A stretch of DNA of 64,000 bases from JAFECT01 sp963838235 (GCA_963838235.1 CAWIQJ010000006.1:372001-436000); one strand, 5' to 3'; counted from the first letter of the stretch, positions 47,742 through 57,073 are shown. Notes: a model not told the origin generated them from the sequence alone. Translations and numbers: made by a program.

Positions 47742-47978
47742 TTACTGGGTCGTGTTGCCGGCCGGTGCCGCGCTGTTCGTGGGCGCCGCCGCGTTATTGG
47801 CCGGCGCCGCCATATTGCTGTCCGGGGTCGCCGCCGGGGCCGGGGTCGTGGTGGCGGAGTTGTCCGGCGCGGCCGTGGTCGCGGCGTTGTCGGTGTCGGT
47901 CTTCTTGTGGCAGGCGCTCACCGCCAGCGCACCGACGAGGGCCGCCACGATCAGACCGGTTTTCATGTCGAGCTTCAT
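47742..47978 (-). CDS. Small low-complexity lipoprotein, 78 residues
   Basis: MKLDMKTGLIVAALVGALAVSAC is a lipoprotein signal with Cys23. The mature part is almost only Ala, Thr, Asn, Pro, Asp and Ser, i.e. a disordered tail. GAGAGAAACCC precedes ATG (complement of 47976-47978); a longer frame exists but adds non-signal sequence. It is likely an abundant small envelope lipoprotein of unknown role. It diverges from galU. Confidence 0.75.
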   Translation of the reverse strand: MKLDMKTGLIVAALVGALAVSACHKKTDTDNAATTAAPDNSATTTPAPAATPDSNMAAPANNAAAPTNSAAPAGNTTQ

Positions 47979-48142
47979 TGGGTTTCTCTCCTGTGGGCCC
48001 CGTACGGGGGTGCGCGACGCCCCGACCTGCAAGGCGCCTCGGACACGAAACATCACGGGCGCGTGAACGGTTCCCGACGATCTGCTTGGCTTTTTATGTT
48101 CGGGCGTCCTAAGCACGGCCGATTTTCAGTCACGGAGCCCCC

Positions 48143-49009
48143 ATGGCGCGCGTCCGCAAAGCCGTTCTGCCCGTCGCCGGCCTGGGCACCCGGGTGCTTC
48201 CGGCCACCAAGACCACGCCCAAGGAGCTGCTGAACGTCGTCGACCGGCCGATCCTCAGCTACATCGTGGCCGAGGCCCGAGCGGCGGGGATCGAGCATTT
48301 CGTGTTCGTGACCGGCCGCGGCAAGGGCGCGATCGAGGACTACTTCGACCATGCGGTCGAGCTGGAGGCCCAGCTTCGCGATAAGGGCAAGAGCGAGGTT
48401 CTGGCCGAGCTTACGGCCGAGCTTCCCAAGGCCGGCGAGATGAGCTTCGTGCGCCAGATGGCGCCCTTGGGCCTCGGCCACGCGGTTTGGTGCGCGCGCG
48501 ACGTAATCGGCCATGAGCCCTTTGCCGTCCTGCTGCCCGACGTGATCGTTGAGGCTGAGACGCCCTGCCTGAAACAGCTCACCGACGTGTTCGAGGCGAC
48601 CTCGGCGAACGTGATCGCGGTGGAGGCCGTGCCGCAAAGCGAGGCCCACAAGTACGGCATCATCGTCCCGGGCGAGCGGCGCGGGCGGATGATCGAAATC
48701 AAGGGCATGGTGGAAAAGCCCAAGCCCGGGACCGCGCCTTCGAACCTCTCGATCGCCGGCCGCTATGTGCTCAATCCCGAGATCTTCGAGGCCCTGGCCG
48801 CCCACGAGACCGGGGCGGGCGGCGAGATCCAACTCACCGACGCCATGGCCCGCCTGCTGCAGAAACAGCCGTTCCAGGCCTGCGAATACGAGGGCGAGAC
48901 CTACGATTGCGGCGACAAGATCGGCCTGCTTCGGGCCAATGTCGCCCTGGCGCTGAAGCGGCCCGACCTGGCCGAGGCGGTGCGGGCGGCCCTGAAGCCG
49001 CTTCTCTAG
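48143..49009 (+). CDS. galU: UTP-glucose-1-phosphate uridylyltransferase
   Basis: GalU makes UDP-glucose from UTP and glucose-1-P. The 288-residue protein has the nucleotide-binding GLGTRVLPATKTTPKELLNVVDRP, the AEARAAGIEHFVFVTGRGK segment, and EIKGMVEKPKPGTAPSNLSIAGRY. It lies 105 bases before the UDP-sulfoquinovose synthase gene, which uses UDP-glucose, so the pair looks functional. The upstream phosphomannomutase could supply glucose-1-P. Confidence 0.95.
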   Translation: MARVRKAVLPVAGLGTRVLPATKTTPKELLNVVDRPILSYIVAEARAAGIEHFVFVTGRGKGAIEDYFDHAVELEAQLRDKGKSEVLAELTAELPKAGEMSFVRQMAPLGLGHAVWCARDVIGHEPFAVLLPDVIVEAETPCLKQLTDVFEATSANVIAVEAVPQSEAHKYGIIVPGERRGRMIEIKGMVEKPKPGTAPSNLSIAGRYVLNPEIFEALAAHETGAGGEIQLTDAMARLLQKQPFQACEYEGETYDCGDKIGLLRANVALALKRPDLAEAVRAALKPLL

Positions 49010-49114
49010 GCCGCGCCTCTAAAAATCTGGGCCGGGACGCCCCGGCCGCGTGAACCCCGTTGCGCTCACGCCCCGGAATTGTTCATCTGTGCCCGAGCTA
49101 TGGGGCTGGACGCC

Positions 49115-50340
49115 ATGCGAGTACTGATCCTGGGCGGAGACGGCTTCTGCGGGTGGCCCACGGCGCTGCACCTGTCGGCGGCCGGGTGGGACGTGGCCAT
49201 CGTCGACAATCTGTCGCGCCGCTCCATCGACCTCGAGCTTGAGGTCCAGTCGCTCACCCCCATCGCCTACCCCAGCGTTCGACGCAAAGCGTGGCGTGAG
49301 GTCTCCGGCCGCGACATCCAGTTCCACGACATGACCGTCGGCAAGGAATACGACCGTCTGCTCGGTCTGCTGAAGAGCTGGAAGCCGCACGCGGTGGTGC
49401 ACTTCGCCGAACAGCGCGCCGCGCCCTATTCGATGAAGTCGGCGCGGCACAAGCTCTACACCGTCGACAACAACCTCAATGCCACGAACCACCTCTCGCC
49501 GCGATCGTCGAGAGCGGCCTCGACATCCATCTCGCCCACCTCGGCACCATGGGCGTCTACGGCTACGGCACCGCCGGCCTGAAGATTCCCGAGGGCTATC
49601 TGAAGGTGGTGGTCGACACCGACGCCGGGCCGAAGGAGCAGGAGATACTGTTCCCGCCGAATCCCGGGTCGATCTACCACATGACCAAGACCCAGGACGC
49701 GATGCTGTTCCAGTTCTACGCCAAGAACGACCGCCTGCGGATCACCGATCTGCACCAGGGCATCGTGTGGGGCACCCAGACCGAAGAGACGCGGCTCGAC
49801 GAACGGCTGGTCAACCGCTTCGACTACGACGGCGACTACGGCACCGTGCTCAATCGGTTTCTGATGCAGGCCGCGGTCGGCTATCCGCTGACCGTGCACG
49901 GATCGGGCGGCCAGACGCGCGCCTTCATCCACATCCAGGACACCGTGCGCTGCATCCAGCTCGCGCTGGCCAATCCGCCCAAGCGCGGCGACCGGGTGAA
50001 CATTTTGAACCAGATGACCGAGTGCTGGCGCGTGCGCGACCTCGCGCGCATGGTCTCAGACCTGACCGGCGCCGAAGTGCACCAGGTCACCAACCCGCGC
50101 AACGAAGCCGACGAGAACGACTTGGTGGTGCTGAACCAGAAATTCCTCGGCCTGGGGCTGCAGCCGATCACCCTGCAGGACGGCCTGCTCCAGGAATCCA
50201 CCGAGATCGCCAAGCGCTACGCGGGCCGCGCCGACATGAGCAAGATTCCCTGCGTGTCGCACTGGAACGCCGAACGCGCGGCCGCGGCGGAAGCCGCCTC
50301 GCGGCCCGACCTGAAGGCGGTCGAAGGCGGCGCGGCGTAA
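49115..50340 (+). pseudogene. sqdB: UDP-sulfoquinovose synthase, SQD1/SqdB family (one frame change as given)
   Basis: SqdB joins sulfite to UDP-glucose to give UDP-sulfoquinovose, the sulfolipid head-group donor. Recognisable SQD1 elements are GGDGFCGWPTALHLS (NAD loop), DNLSRRSID, VVHFAEQRAAPYSM, LGTMGVYGYG (catalytic-type Thr), YHMTK (Y-x3-K), and AAVGYPLTVHGSGGQTRAFI. One base is missing near 49497, between NATNHL and the frame reading AAIVESGLDIHLAHLGTMG; adding one gives HLLAAIVES. Otherwise the sequence is full length. ATG 49115 is set by homology to MRVLILGGDGF. No dedicated sulfolipid glycosyltransferase is certain nearby, so the final product may be a sulfolipid or a glycan. Confidence 0.88.
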
Positions 50341-50369
50341 GTTCGGTCGACGCGCGCTTTGAGAGCGGC

Positions 50370-50499
50370 GCTTGCTGGATCCTCGACGCTGCGCGGCTGA
50401 GCGCCGCGCAACGCCAAGGATGACGGGCCCCTTTTAATTGCTTTCGTCATCCTTGATCGCGGGGAGCGTCAGCTCGCCGTGATCGAGGACCCAGCAAGC
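50370..50499. repeat. Imperfect inverted repeat between convergent genes (GCTTGCTGG...AAGGATGACG type)
   Basis: The segments GCTTGCTGG-A-TCCTCGA (50370-50386) and AAGGATGACG (50416-50425) are repeated in reverse as CGTCATCCTT (50445-50454) and TCGAGGACCCAGCAAGC (50483-50499), with one mismatch. The central arms differ. It occupies the gap between the sqdB and hydrolase stops and resembles a dispersed alphaproteobacterial element from memory. Confidence 0.65.
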
Positions 50500-50522
50500 G
50501 CGACGTCAAAGCTTGCGCACGA

Positions 50523-51284
50523 CTAACTCATCAGCTCACCCATCGCCGCAATCATCCGTTCGATGTCTTGCGATCGCGACAGGCGGTGATCGCCGTCCTT
50601 AACCAGGGTGAACACCACATCGTCCGAGGTCAGGGCGTTGGCGAGTTTCAGCGCGTGTTCCCACGGCACGGCGTCATCGCGCCGGCCCTGCAGGATGCGC
50701 ACCGGCACGTCAATGGGGACTTTGCCGCCCAGGATTTGCCACGCCCGCCCCTCGTCGAGGAATCGTTTGGTGATCGCGAAGGGCTCGTCGTAGCCGCCGT
50801 CCTGGATCCACTCGTCGCTCACCTCGATGGCGCGGAGGGCCTCGGGCGGCAGGGCCGGCCGCATCAGGGCCTCGGTAAAATCGGGCGCCGGCGCGATCAG
50901 CAGCATTGCGCGGAGCCGTTCCGGCCGGGCGACGGCGACCAGACAGGCGATCCAGCCGCCCATGGATGAGCCGACCAGGACCAGCGGGCCCTCGGTCAGG
51001 GCGTCGATCGCCGCCAGGGCGTCCGACCGCCACCGCCCGATGGTGGCCTCCTCCCAGCGCCCGCTGGACGCGCCGTGGGCGAAATAGTCGAAGCGGAGAT
51101 AGTCCCAGCCGCCCTTTGCCGCCGCTTGGTCGAGCGCCTCGGCCTTGGTCCCGCCCATGTCCGAGCGGAACCCGCCCAGCCAGACCACCGTGGGTCCGGT
51201 CCCGTGCCGCCGTTTCCAGGCGATCTGTTCGCCGCCCTCGCGGTCGAGGCGACCGGAGGTTTCGCTGCCTGCCTGTTCCGCCAT
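50523..51284 (-). CDS. Alpha/beta hydrolase
   Basis: A single-domain alpha/beta hydrolase of about 253 residues: nucleophile elbow VGSSMGGW, oxyanion-side VVWLGGFRSDMGG, acid in GRRDDAVPW, and His in DGDHRLSR. The GGFRSDMGGTKA pattern and size are close to the ABHD10 group of thioesterases and esterases, but the substrate is unknown. A longer start at 51302 adds six residues and lacks a better ribosome-binding site. It is divergent from the glycosyltransferase gene and lies inside an otherwise envelope-sugar region. Confidence 0.83.
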   Translation of the reverse strand: MAEQAGSETSGRLDREGGEQIAWKRRHGTGPTVVWLGGFRSDMGGTKAEALDQAAAKGGWDYLRFDYFAHGASSGRWEEATIGRWRSDALAAIDALTEGPLVLVGSSMGGWIACLVAVARPERLRAMLLIAPAPDFTEALMRPALPPEALRAIEVSDEWIQDGGYDEPFAITKRFLDEGRAWQILGGKVPIDVPVRILQGRRDDAVPWEHALKLANALTSDDVVFTLVKDGDHRLSRSQDIERMIAAMGELMS

Positions 51285-51338
51285 GGCGCGCGCCTGCCTC
51301 ATCCTTTAATCGTCGGCCTCTGACGCGAGACGAACGGC

Positions 51339-52505
51339 TTGGCGACGCTTCCTCCGAACTTCACCCTTCTGCAAGTGGTCCCCGACCTCGACACCGGCGG
51401 GGCGGAGCAGTCCACGCTCGACGTCGCCGCGGCGGTGGTGCGCGCGGGCGGCCGGGCCATCGTGGCCTCGCGCGGCGGGCGCATGGTGGAGCGCCTGCGC
51501 GAAACCGGCGGCGAGTTCGTGCAGTTGCCGGTGCACAGCAAGAACCCCTTCGAGATCCTGGCCAACGGTGACCGCCTCGCCGATCTTATCCGCAGCGAAG
51601 CCGTCGACGTCATCCACGTGCGTTCGCGCGCGCCGGCGTTCAGCGCGTGGCTCGCCGCGCATCGCACCGAGGCGGTGATGGTGGCGACCTATCACGGCGC
51701 CTATCCGGCGAAATCGCCGTGGAAGCGCTGGTACAATTCGATCATGACCCGCGGTTCGGTGGTGATCGCCAACTCCAGCTTCACGCGCGAACATCTGTTG
51801 TCGCAGCACCGCGTGCGCCGCGACAAGGTGGTGACCATTCCGCGCGGCGTCGATCTCACGCGGTTCGATGCGGCGGCCGTGTCGCCGCGACGCGTGGAGG
51901 CCCTGCGCGCCGCCTGGCGGATCGACCTCGACGACGCGCGGGTGAAGATCATGCTGCCCGGCCGCTTTACGCGGCTGAAGGGACAGCTCGTGCTGGTGCA
52001 GGCGGCGGAGCGCCTGACCGCGCGCGGCCGTCGCGACTTCGAGGTGTTGCTGGTAGGCGACGACCAGGGCCGCAGCGCCTATCGCATCGAGGTCGAACAC
52101 GCCATCCACGACGCGGGCCTCACCGACGTCGTGCGCCTTTACGGACACTGCGACGACATGCCCGCCGCCTATCTCATCGCCGACATCGTGACGGCGCCGT
52201 CCACCGTGCCGGAAACCTTCGGGCGCACAGCGGTCGAGCCCCAGGCCATGGGCCTCCCGGTGGTCGCTTCAGCGCTGGGCGGTTTGAAGGAAACCGTCGT
52301 ACACGGACAAACCGGTTGGCTGGTCACCCCCGACGACCCCGACGCGCTCGCCAACATGCTCGAACAGGCGATCGACGCGGGTCCCGAGACGCGCGCGGCG
52401 ATGGGCGCGGCGGGCCGAGCGCGCGTGCGCGAGCTCTATTCGGTCGAGGCGATGACCGACGCGACGCTCAACGTCTACGCGCGTGTGCTGGAGCCGCAGC
52501 GTTGA
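51339..52505 (+). CDS. Family-4-like glycosyltransferase (GT-B)
   Basis: The 388-residue GT-B protein begins after a TTG start (51339): LLQVVPDLDTGGAEQSTLDVA in the acceptor domain, then VTIPRGVDLTRFD and the C-terminal donor motif PETFGRTAVEPQAMGLPVVAS (E-x7-E type). It probably builds LPS core. Because it follows a sulfoquinovose synthase it could also use a sulfoquinovosyl donor, but that is inference. It overlaps the next gene by four bases (TTGA). Confidence 0.85.
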   Translation: MATLPPNFTLLQVVPDLDTGGAEQSTLDVAAAVVRAGGRAIVASRGGRMVERLRETGGEFVQLPVHSKNPFEILANGDRLADLIRSEAVDVIHVRSRAPAFSAWLAAHRTEAVMVATYHGAYPAKSPWKRWYNSIMTRGSVVIANSSFTREHLLSQHRVRRDKVVTIPRGVDLTRFDAAAVSPRRVEALRAAWRIDLDDARVKIMLPGRFTRLKGQLVLVQAAERLTARGRRDFEVLLVGDDQGRSAYRIEVEHAIHDAGLTDVVRLYGHCDDMPAAYLIADIVTAPSTVPETFGRTAVEPQAMGLPVVASALGGLKETVVHGQTGWLVTPDDPDALANMLEQAIDAGPETRAAMGAAGRARVRELYSVEAMTDATLNVYARVLEPQR

Positions 52506-53452
52506 AACGCATCCTGGTCATCAAACTGTCCGCGCTCGGCGACGTGATCATCGCCATGGGCCCGATGAAGCGCATTCGCGAGGCGCATCCGGACGCGGAG
52601 ATCACCGTGCTGACCACGGCGCCCTATGCGGACTTCTTCGCCGCGTCGCCCTACGTCGATCACGTCGATGCGGGCGGACGGCCCAAGGGCCTGTTCGGCT
52701 TGTTCGGTCTCGCGCGGCGCCTGTCGAAGCAAAACTACGCTCGCGTCTACGATCTTCAGACCTCGGACCGTTCCTCGGCGCTGTTCCACATGATGCGGCC
52801 GAAACCCGAATGGTCGGGCATCGCACGCGGCGCCTCGCATCCGCACCGCAATCCTGAGCGCGACCACATGCATGCGCTCGAAGCCAAGGCGGACCAGTTG
52901 AAGGACGCCGGGATCTGGCCCGAGGTCGCAACTTCACCCGGCGCGGCGCCGCCGCCCGACCTGAGCTGGGCCGCGCGGCGTCCCGAACTCGCCGATGCGC
53001 CGGAACGGTTCTGCCTGGAGCGGCCCTATGCCTTGCTCGTGCCCGGCGGTTCGGCGCACCGGCCGGGCAAGCGCTGGCCGGCGGAAAACTATGCGGCCCT
53101 GGCCGAGACGCTGCGCGAGCGCGGTCTGGACGTGGGCGTGATCGGCGGCCCGCAGGAGTCTGCCGTGGCCGAGTCGATCCCGGCCGCCCGCGACCTGACG
53201 GGCCAGACCAGCTTCCTCGAAATCGCGGCCCTGGGCGCCCAGGCGGCGCTGGCGGTGGGTAACGACACCGGACCCACCCACATTCTCGCCGCGGCCGGCG
53301 CGCCGACCCTGGCGCTGTTCTCGTCCTCATCCGATCCCAAGCTCAGCGCCCCGCGCGGGGCCCGCGTGGAAGTGTTGCGGCAAGAACAGCTGGCGGATTT
53401 ATCTTTATCGGACGTGATTTTCGCGGCGGAAACCTTACGGAGCCACGCTTGA
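52502..53452 (+). CDS. Family-9 glycosyltransferase (heptosyltransferase-like)
   Basis: The 316-residue protein has the ADP-heptose:LPS heptosyltransferase fold: KRILVIKLSALGDVIIAMGPM at the N-terminus, VPGGSAHRPGKRWP, and AVGNDTGPTHILAAAGAP (donor-binding Asp and Gly-Pro/Thr) near the C-terminus. It starts at TTG 52502, overlapping the previous stop, and is therefore translationally coupled. It likely adds heptose or a similar sugar to lipid A-KDO. Confidence 0.86.
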   Translation: MKRILVIKLSALGDVIIAMGPMKRIREAHPDAEITVLTTAPYADFFAASPYVDHVDAGGRPKGLFGLFGLARRLSKQNYARVYDLQTSDRSSALFHMMRPKPEWSGIARGASHPHRNPERDHMHALEAKADQLKDAGIWPEVATSPGAAPPPDLSWAARRPELADAPERFCLERPYALLVPGGSAHRPGKRWPAENYAALAETLRERGLDVGVIGGPQESAVAESIPAARDLTGQTSFLEIAALGAQAALAVGNDTGPTHILAAAGAPTLALFSSSSDPKLSAPRGARVEVLRQEQLADLSLSDVIFAAETLRSHA

Positions 53453-53545
53453 TCCCAAGGCCTCTTCTGGTCATATAGAGCCAAGCGGACGCTGAAACGG
53501 GCGAACCGTCGCCTTTTGGCGTGCCGCCAGCCTATCAACAGCCTC

Positions 53546-53562
53546 AGGAGTCGTTCCCTATT
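53546..53562 (+). promoter_or_regulatory. infC: infC ribosome-binding site with AUU start codon
   Basis: AGGAG (53546-53550), nine bases, ATT (53560-53562), in frame with infC and followed by codons for RRPMQAPPVKDGPR, as in alphaproteobacterial IF-3 proteins that begin MRRP. The next in-frame ATG (53572) has no Shine-Dalgarno of its own. The AUU start of E. coli infC underlies IF-3 autoregulation. Confidence 0.65.
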
Positions 53563-54093
53563 CGTCGTCCCATGCAAGCGCCTCCCGTCAAGGACGGGCC
53601 GCGCATGAACCAGGATATTCGCGCACCCAAGGTGCTGCTCATTGACCAACACGGCGAGAAGCAAGGCGTCATGCCGACCCCTTCCGCCCTGGAGGCCGCT
53701 GAAGAAGCCGGCCTCGACCTGGTGGAAATCGTGCCCACGGCCGATCCGCCCGTCTGCAAGATTCTCGACTACGGCAAATTCCGCTTCCAGGAGCAGAAGA
53801 AGAAGGCCGAGGCGCGCAAGCGGCAGAAGATCGTCGAGACCAAAGAGATCAAGCTGCGCCCCAACATCGACAAGCACGACTACGAGGTGAAGGCCAAGGC
53901 CATGCACCGCTTCTTCGAGGAAGGCGACAAGGTGAAGGTCACCCTGCGCTTCCGCGGTCGTGAAATGGCCCATCCCGAACTCGGCATGCGCCTGCTGCAG
54001 CAGGTCAGGAGCGACTTCGATCCGGTGGCCAAGGTCGAGTACGAGCCCCGCATGGAAGGCCGCCAGATGATTATGATCCTCGCGCCGCGCTGA
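53560..54093 (+). CDS. infC: Translation initiation factor IF-3
   Basis: IF-3 prevents 50S joining and proofreads start codons. The product has the N-terminal IF3-N domain (NQDIRAPKVLLIDQHGEKQG, then GLDLVEIVPTADPPVCKILDYGKF), the charged linker (EQKKKAEARKRQK), and the C-terminal IF3-C domain (EIKLRPNIDKHDYEVKAKA). I set the start at ATT 53560 (177 residues) on the ribosome-binding site and homology; an in-frame GTG at 53521 is a less likely alternative, and ATG 53572 would lose RRP. Confidence 0.92.
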   Translation: MRRPMQAPPVKDGPRMNQDIRAPKVLLIDQHGEKQGVMPTPSALEAAEEAGLDLVEIVPTADPPVCKILDYGKFRFQEQKKKAEARKRQKIVETKEIKLRPNIDKHDYEVKAKAMHRFFEEGDKVKVTLRFRGREMAHPELGMRLLQQVRSDFDPVAKVEYEPRMEGRQMIMILAPR

Positions 54094-54124
54094 GCGCAGG
54101 ACGCGTCGAGCAAGACCGAGAGAC

Positions 54125-54157
54125 ACGCCGTCGGCCCGTCCGGCGGCGTTTTTCTTT
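54125..54157 (+). terminator. infC terminator
   Basis: ACGCCGTCGG (54125-54134) and CCGGCGGCGT (54140-54149) pair over 10 bases with a G-U wobble, followed by TTTTCTTT. Confidence 0.8.
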
Positions 54158-54306
54158 GGCGTATGGTTAAGCTTTCCCTGAGCCCGCGACCCTGTTGCGC
54201 GATCGGTCGCGGTTGAAGATTCGCCTGGAAAGAGTCATGAAACCACTAGGGGCTCAGGATACCAGGGGGCGGGCGTGAGTAACGCGTACGCCTCGGGAGA
54301 TCGTGC

Positions 54307-55755
54307 ATGGCGCATCGAGGCGTCGGCTCCGAAACCGCATCCGTTGCGCGCAAGCGCAAGTCCGCCGCCGCGCGGCTGAGGCCGGTGCTCGCCGAAACCG
54401 GCGATGCGACCGCGACCGGCGCCGCGGACGGCGATCCCTTGACCCTGGACGCCCGGCCGTCCGCGCCGCGCCCGCGCAAGGCCGCGCCGAAGCTCAGGAT
54501 CCGGCGACCCGGCCGCATCGCCGCCGCCGTCGCCGTGACCCTCGCGGTCGGCGGGGCGGTGACCGTGGGCGTGGTCCAGGCGATGAACGCGCGGGGCCAT
54601 CACGCCCGGCCGCCGGTCTCCCAGGCGCCGATTTCCGTCGCCCGGGACGCCGCGCCGGCCCCGACCGAAGCCGCGATCGAAGCCAGGCCGCTCACCGACT
54701 ACCAGCCGCCGGACCGCGAGCAGGTCTCCAGCGCCTTTCTTAAGGTTGGCGCGACCTACCGCAGCGAGGGCCTGTCCGGGGTGGTGCGCCAATCGATGGA
54801 CTGTTTCTCGGGCCTGAAGTCGGCGCCCAGCTATGCGACGCTGGATTTCTGCATCGCCGCCGACGCCTTCGGCGAGGCGCTGCAGCGCAAACTCACCGCC
54901 GACCAGCCGCCGGCCTCCGACAGCTATTTCGCCGACGCGCAGTCGCGCGAGCTGAACGCGGCGCGCGCCGTGGTCGGCGCCGACGGCGATGCGGGCGCGC
55001 GCGTGCTCGACATCCACCGCCTCGCCGGCGAAGTGTCGCAAGCGGGTTCGAGCGCGGCGACCACGTTGGTGGCGGAGAACGACCGCACGCAGCCGGCGGC
55101 GATCGCAACATCGCGCGAAGCGGCCGCCGACGCGGCGCCCGTCGAAGCGCCGCCGCCGTCCGCGAAGAGCTTCGCAAAGCCCGTGCACGCCGCTGTCCAC
55201 GCACCGGTTGCACGCGAAGTCATCGCACCGCCCGTGCGCGCGATGACGCGCAAGCCGCCGGCGCTGCACGCGAGCCTGCCGGCGCCGCGGCTGCTGCAGA
55301 CCAAGAGCGCGCTCGCGCGCGTCACGCATCCGAAACTCGTGAAGACTCATGCGCGCGGCGAACCGCCGGTCGAACGCCCGCGCCTCACCCGCGTCTCGGC
55401 GCCGCTGAAATCGACACGCGCGCACACGCGCTTCGCCGACGATGACGCGCGGGACGCGCCGCGCAAGCCGCCGCGCCAGCGCCTGGCCGCCGTATCGGCG
55501 CCGCATGCTTCGCGTCACGCCGCGCGCGACGACGAGCAGGCGTCCGCGTCGCCGCCGTGGGCCGGCGCGCTGCGCGCCATCCGCGCCTCGCTGACCGCCC
55601 GCGACGATGTCGCCAGTCGCCGGGCGGCGGAGCCGTCCGAGTGGGTGGATTGCCGCCGTCCGCGCACGCCCGCCGAAATCCGCCTGTGCGAATCTCCCTC
55701 GAGCGGCGGCGACGGCACGCTGGCGGGGCAATACCGCTCCGGCCGTAACCGCTAG
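54307..55755 (+). CDS. Single-span membrane protein with LprI-like C-terminal motif
   Basis: The 482-residue protein has a basic N-terminal cytoplasmic part, one membrane helix (about 71-92) and a long, low-complexity Ala/Pro/Arg-rich periplasmic region. A better-ordered stretch at about 120-230 has two cysteines (DCFSGLKS; DFCIAADAF). The last 35 residues carry VDCRRPRTPAEIRLCESP (Cys449, Cys461), resembling the DUF1311/LprI Cys motif of lysozyme-inhibitor-like proteins. The function is unknown. GGGAG lies about seven bases upstream of ATG 54307. Confidence 0.65.
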   Translation: MAHRGVGSETASVARKRKSAAARLRPVLAETGDATATGAADGDPLTLDARPSAPRPRKAAPKLRIRRPGRIAAAVAVTLAVGGAVTVGVVQAMNARGHHARPPVSQAPISVARDAAPAPTEAAIEARPLTDYQPPDREQVSSAFLKVGATYRSEGLSGVVRQSMDCFSGLKSAPSYATLDFCIAADAFGEALQRKLTADQPPASDSYFADAQSRELNAARAVVGADGDAGARVLDIHRLAGEVSQAGSSAATTLVAENDRTQPAAIATSREAAADAAPVEAPPPSAKSFAKPVHAAVHAPVAREVIAPPVRAMTRKPPALHASLPAPRLLQTKSALARVTHPKLVKTHARGEPPVERPRLTRVSAPLKSTRAHTRFADDDARDAPRKPPRQRLAAVSAPHASRHAARDDEQASASPPWAGALRAIRASLTARDDVASRRAAEPSEWVDCRRPRTPAEIRLCESPSSGGDGTLAGQYRSGRNR

Positions 55756-55759
55756 AACG

Positions 55760-55795
55760 CGTTCAACAAACTGTCATGGACGGGGGCTAAGGGCG
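55760..55795 (+). promoter_or_regulatory. PHO box and -10 region of the first pstS gene
   Basis: CGTTCAA (55760-55766), four bases, CTGTCAT (55771-55777): the second half-site is a perfect PHO-box heptamer and the 11-base period is correct, though the first half-site is degenerate. GGCTAAG follows about ten bases later as a possible -10. It fits PhoB activation of the pst genes at low phosphate. Confidence 0.5.
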
Positions 55796-55863
55796 GTGGC
55801 GTGCGCCGCGCGGCTGGCTGCGGGCGCTCCCATTTGCATTTCCGACCTCGGAAGGACCGCTCC

Positions 55864-56968
55864 ATGACCACGAAACGCGCCCTCGTCACCGTCCTGGCCT
55901 GCGCGGTCGGCGCCCTGGCCCTGGCCGCCTGTCAGCCCAAGGGCGGGGCGGCGAACAATGCTGCGGCGGGTGGCGAAGCGCCTTCCGGCGCCGACATCTC
56001 CGGCGCCGGCTCGACCTTCGCGGCCCCAATCTACGGCAAGTGGGCCGAAGCCTATAAGACGAGTTCGGGCGTAGGCCTGAACTACCAGTCCATCGGCTCC
56101 GGCGGCGGCATCCGCCAGATCAAAAACAAGACGGTCGATTTCGGCGGGTCGGACAAGCCTCTGAAGCCTGACGACCTCGACAAGAGCGGGCTTTACCAGT
56201 TCCCCACCGTAGTCGGCGGCATCGTACCCGCCATCAACCTGCCGGGCATGCAGGCCGGGCGGGTCAAGCTTTCCGGCGCCGCCCTTGCCGACATCTTCCT
56301 CGGCACCGTCAAGACCTGGAACGACCCGGAGATCGCCGCGCTCAACCCGGGCCTCAAGCTGCCCGCCAGCCCGATCACCGTGGTTCACCGGTCCGACGGG
56401 TCGGGCACCAGCTTCCTGTTCACGTCCTATCTGGCGATGAAGAGCCCGGCGTGGAATACCAAGGTCGGCGCCAGCGACAGCGTACAGTGGCCTGTGGGCC
56501 TGGGCGGCAAGGGCAACGAAGGCGTCGCCGCCTTCGTGAAGCAGACGGTCGGCTCCATCGGCTATGTCGAATACGCCTATGCCCAGCAGAACCACATCCC
56601 TTATGTCCTGGTGCAGAACAAGGACGGCCAGTACCCGCAGCCGATCGCGGCGAACTTCGCGGCGGCGGCATCAGGGGCCGACTGGACCAAGGCCCCCGGC
56701 AACTATCTGCTCCTCCTCGACCAGCCAGGGGCCAATTCCTGGCCGATCACCGGCGCGACGTTCGCGATCATCTATCGGCAGCAGGCGGACGCCTCGCGCG
56801 GCGCGGCGGTGCTCAAGTTCTTCGACTGGGCCTTCACCAACGGCGACGCCTCGGCGGGAAGCCTCGAACTATGTCCCCCTGCCTCAGTCGGTGAAGGACA
56901 TGATCCGCAAACAGTGGACGGACAAGGTCAAGGGGCCGGACGGCAAGCCGCTCTGGCCTGCGAAATAA
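55864..56968 (+). pseudogene. pstS: Phosphate-binding protein PstS, lipoprotein copy (one frame change as given)
   Basis: PstS captures phosphate for the PstCAB ABC transporter. This copy has a lipoprotein signal (lipobox LAAC, Cys23), then ADISGAGSTFAAPIYGKWAEAY (phosphate-binding STF), GSGGGIRQIKNKTVDFGGSD, and VVHRSDGSGTSFLFTSYL (the R-S-D-G-S-G-T phosphate loop). The frame is lost in GCGGGAAGCC near 56857; dropping one G gives SAEASNYVPLPQSVKDMIRKQW, and the correct stop is at 56968. It is about 70% identical by eye to the second copy. Confidence 0.9.
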
Positions 56969-56995
56969 CGATCCCTTTTGAGGCGATTTCGGAAG

Positions 56996-57030
56996 GCGCG
57001 CGTTCCCCCGGGATGCGCGCTTTTCCGTTT
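56996..57030 (+). terminator. Terminator between the two pstS genes
   Basis: GCGCGC (56996-57001) and GCGCGC (57015-57020) enclose an inner TCCC/GGGA pairing, followed by TTTTCCGTTT. It would separate the first pstS transcript from the second. Confidence 0.6.
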
Positions 57031-57073
57031 GGGAACGAACAACTAGGCTGCACGACTCGCGTTTTTTGGCGAA

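Noticed and set aside
49020..49040. Hairpin after galU as terminator
   Set aside because: GGCCGGG/CCCGGCC is a good stem but has no T-run on the plus strand; the A-rich side would act only on the minus strand, where no gene needs it.
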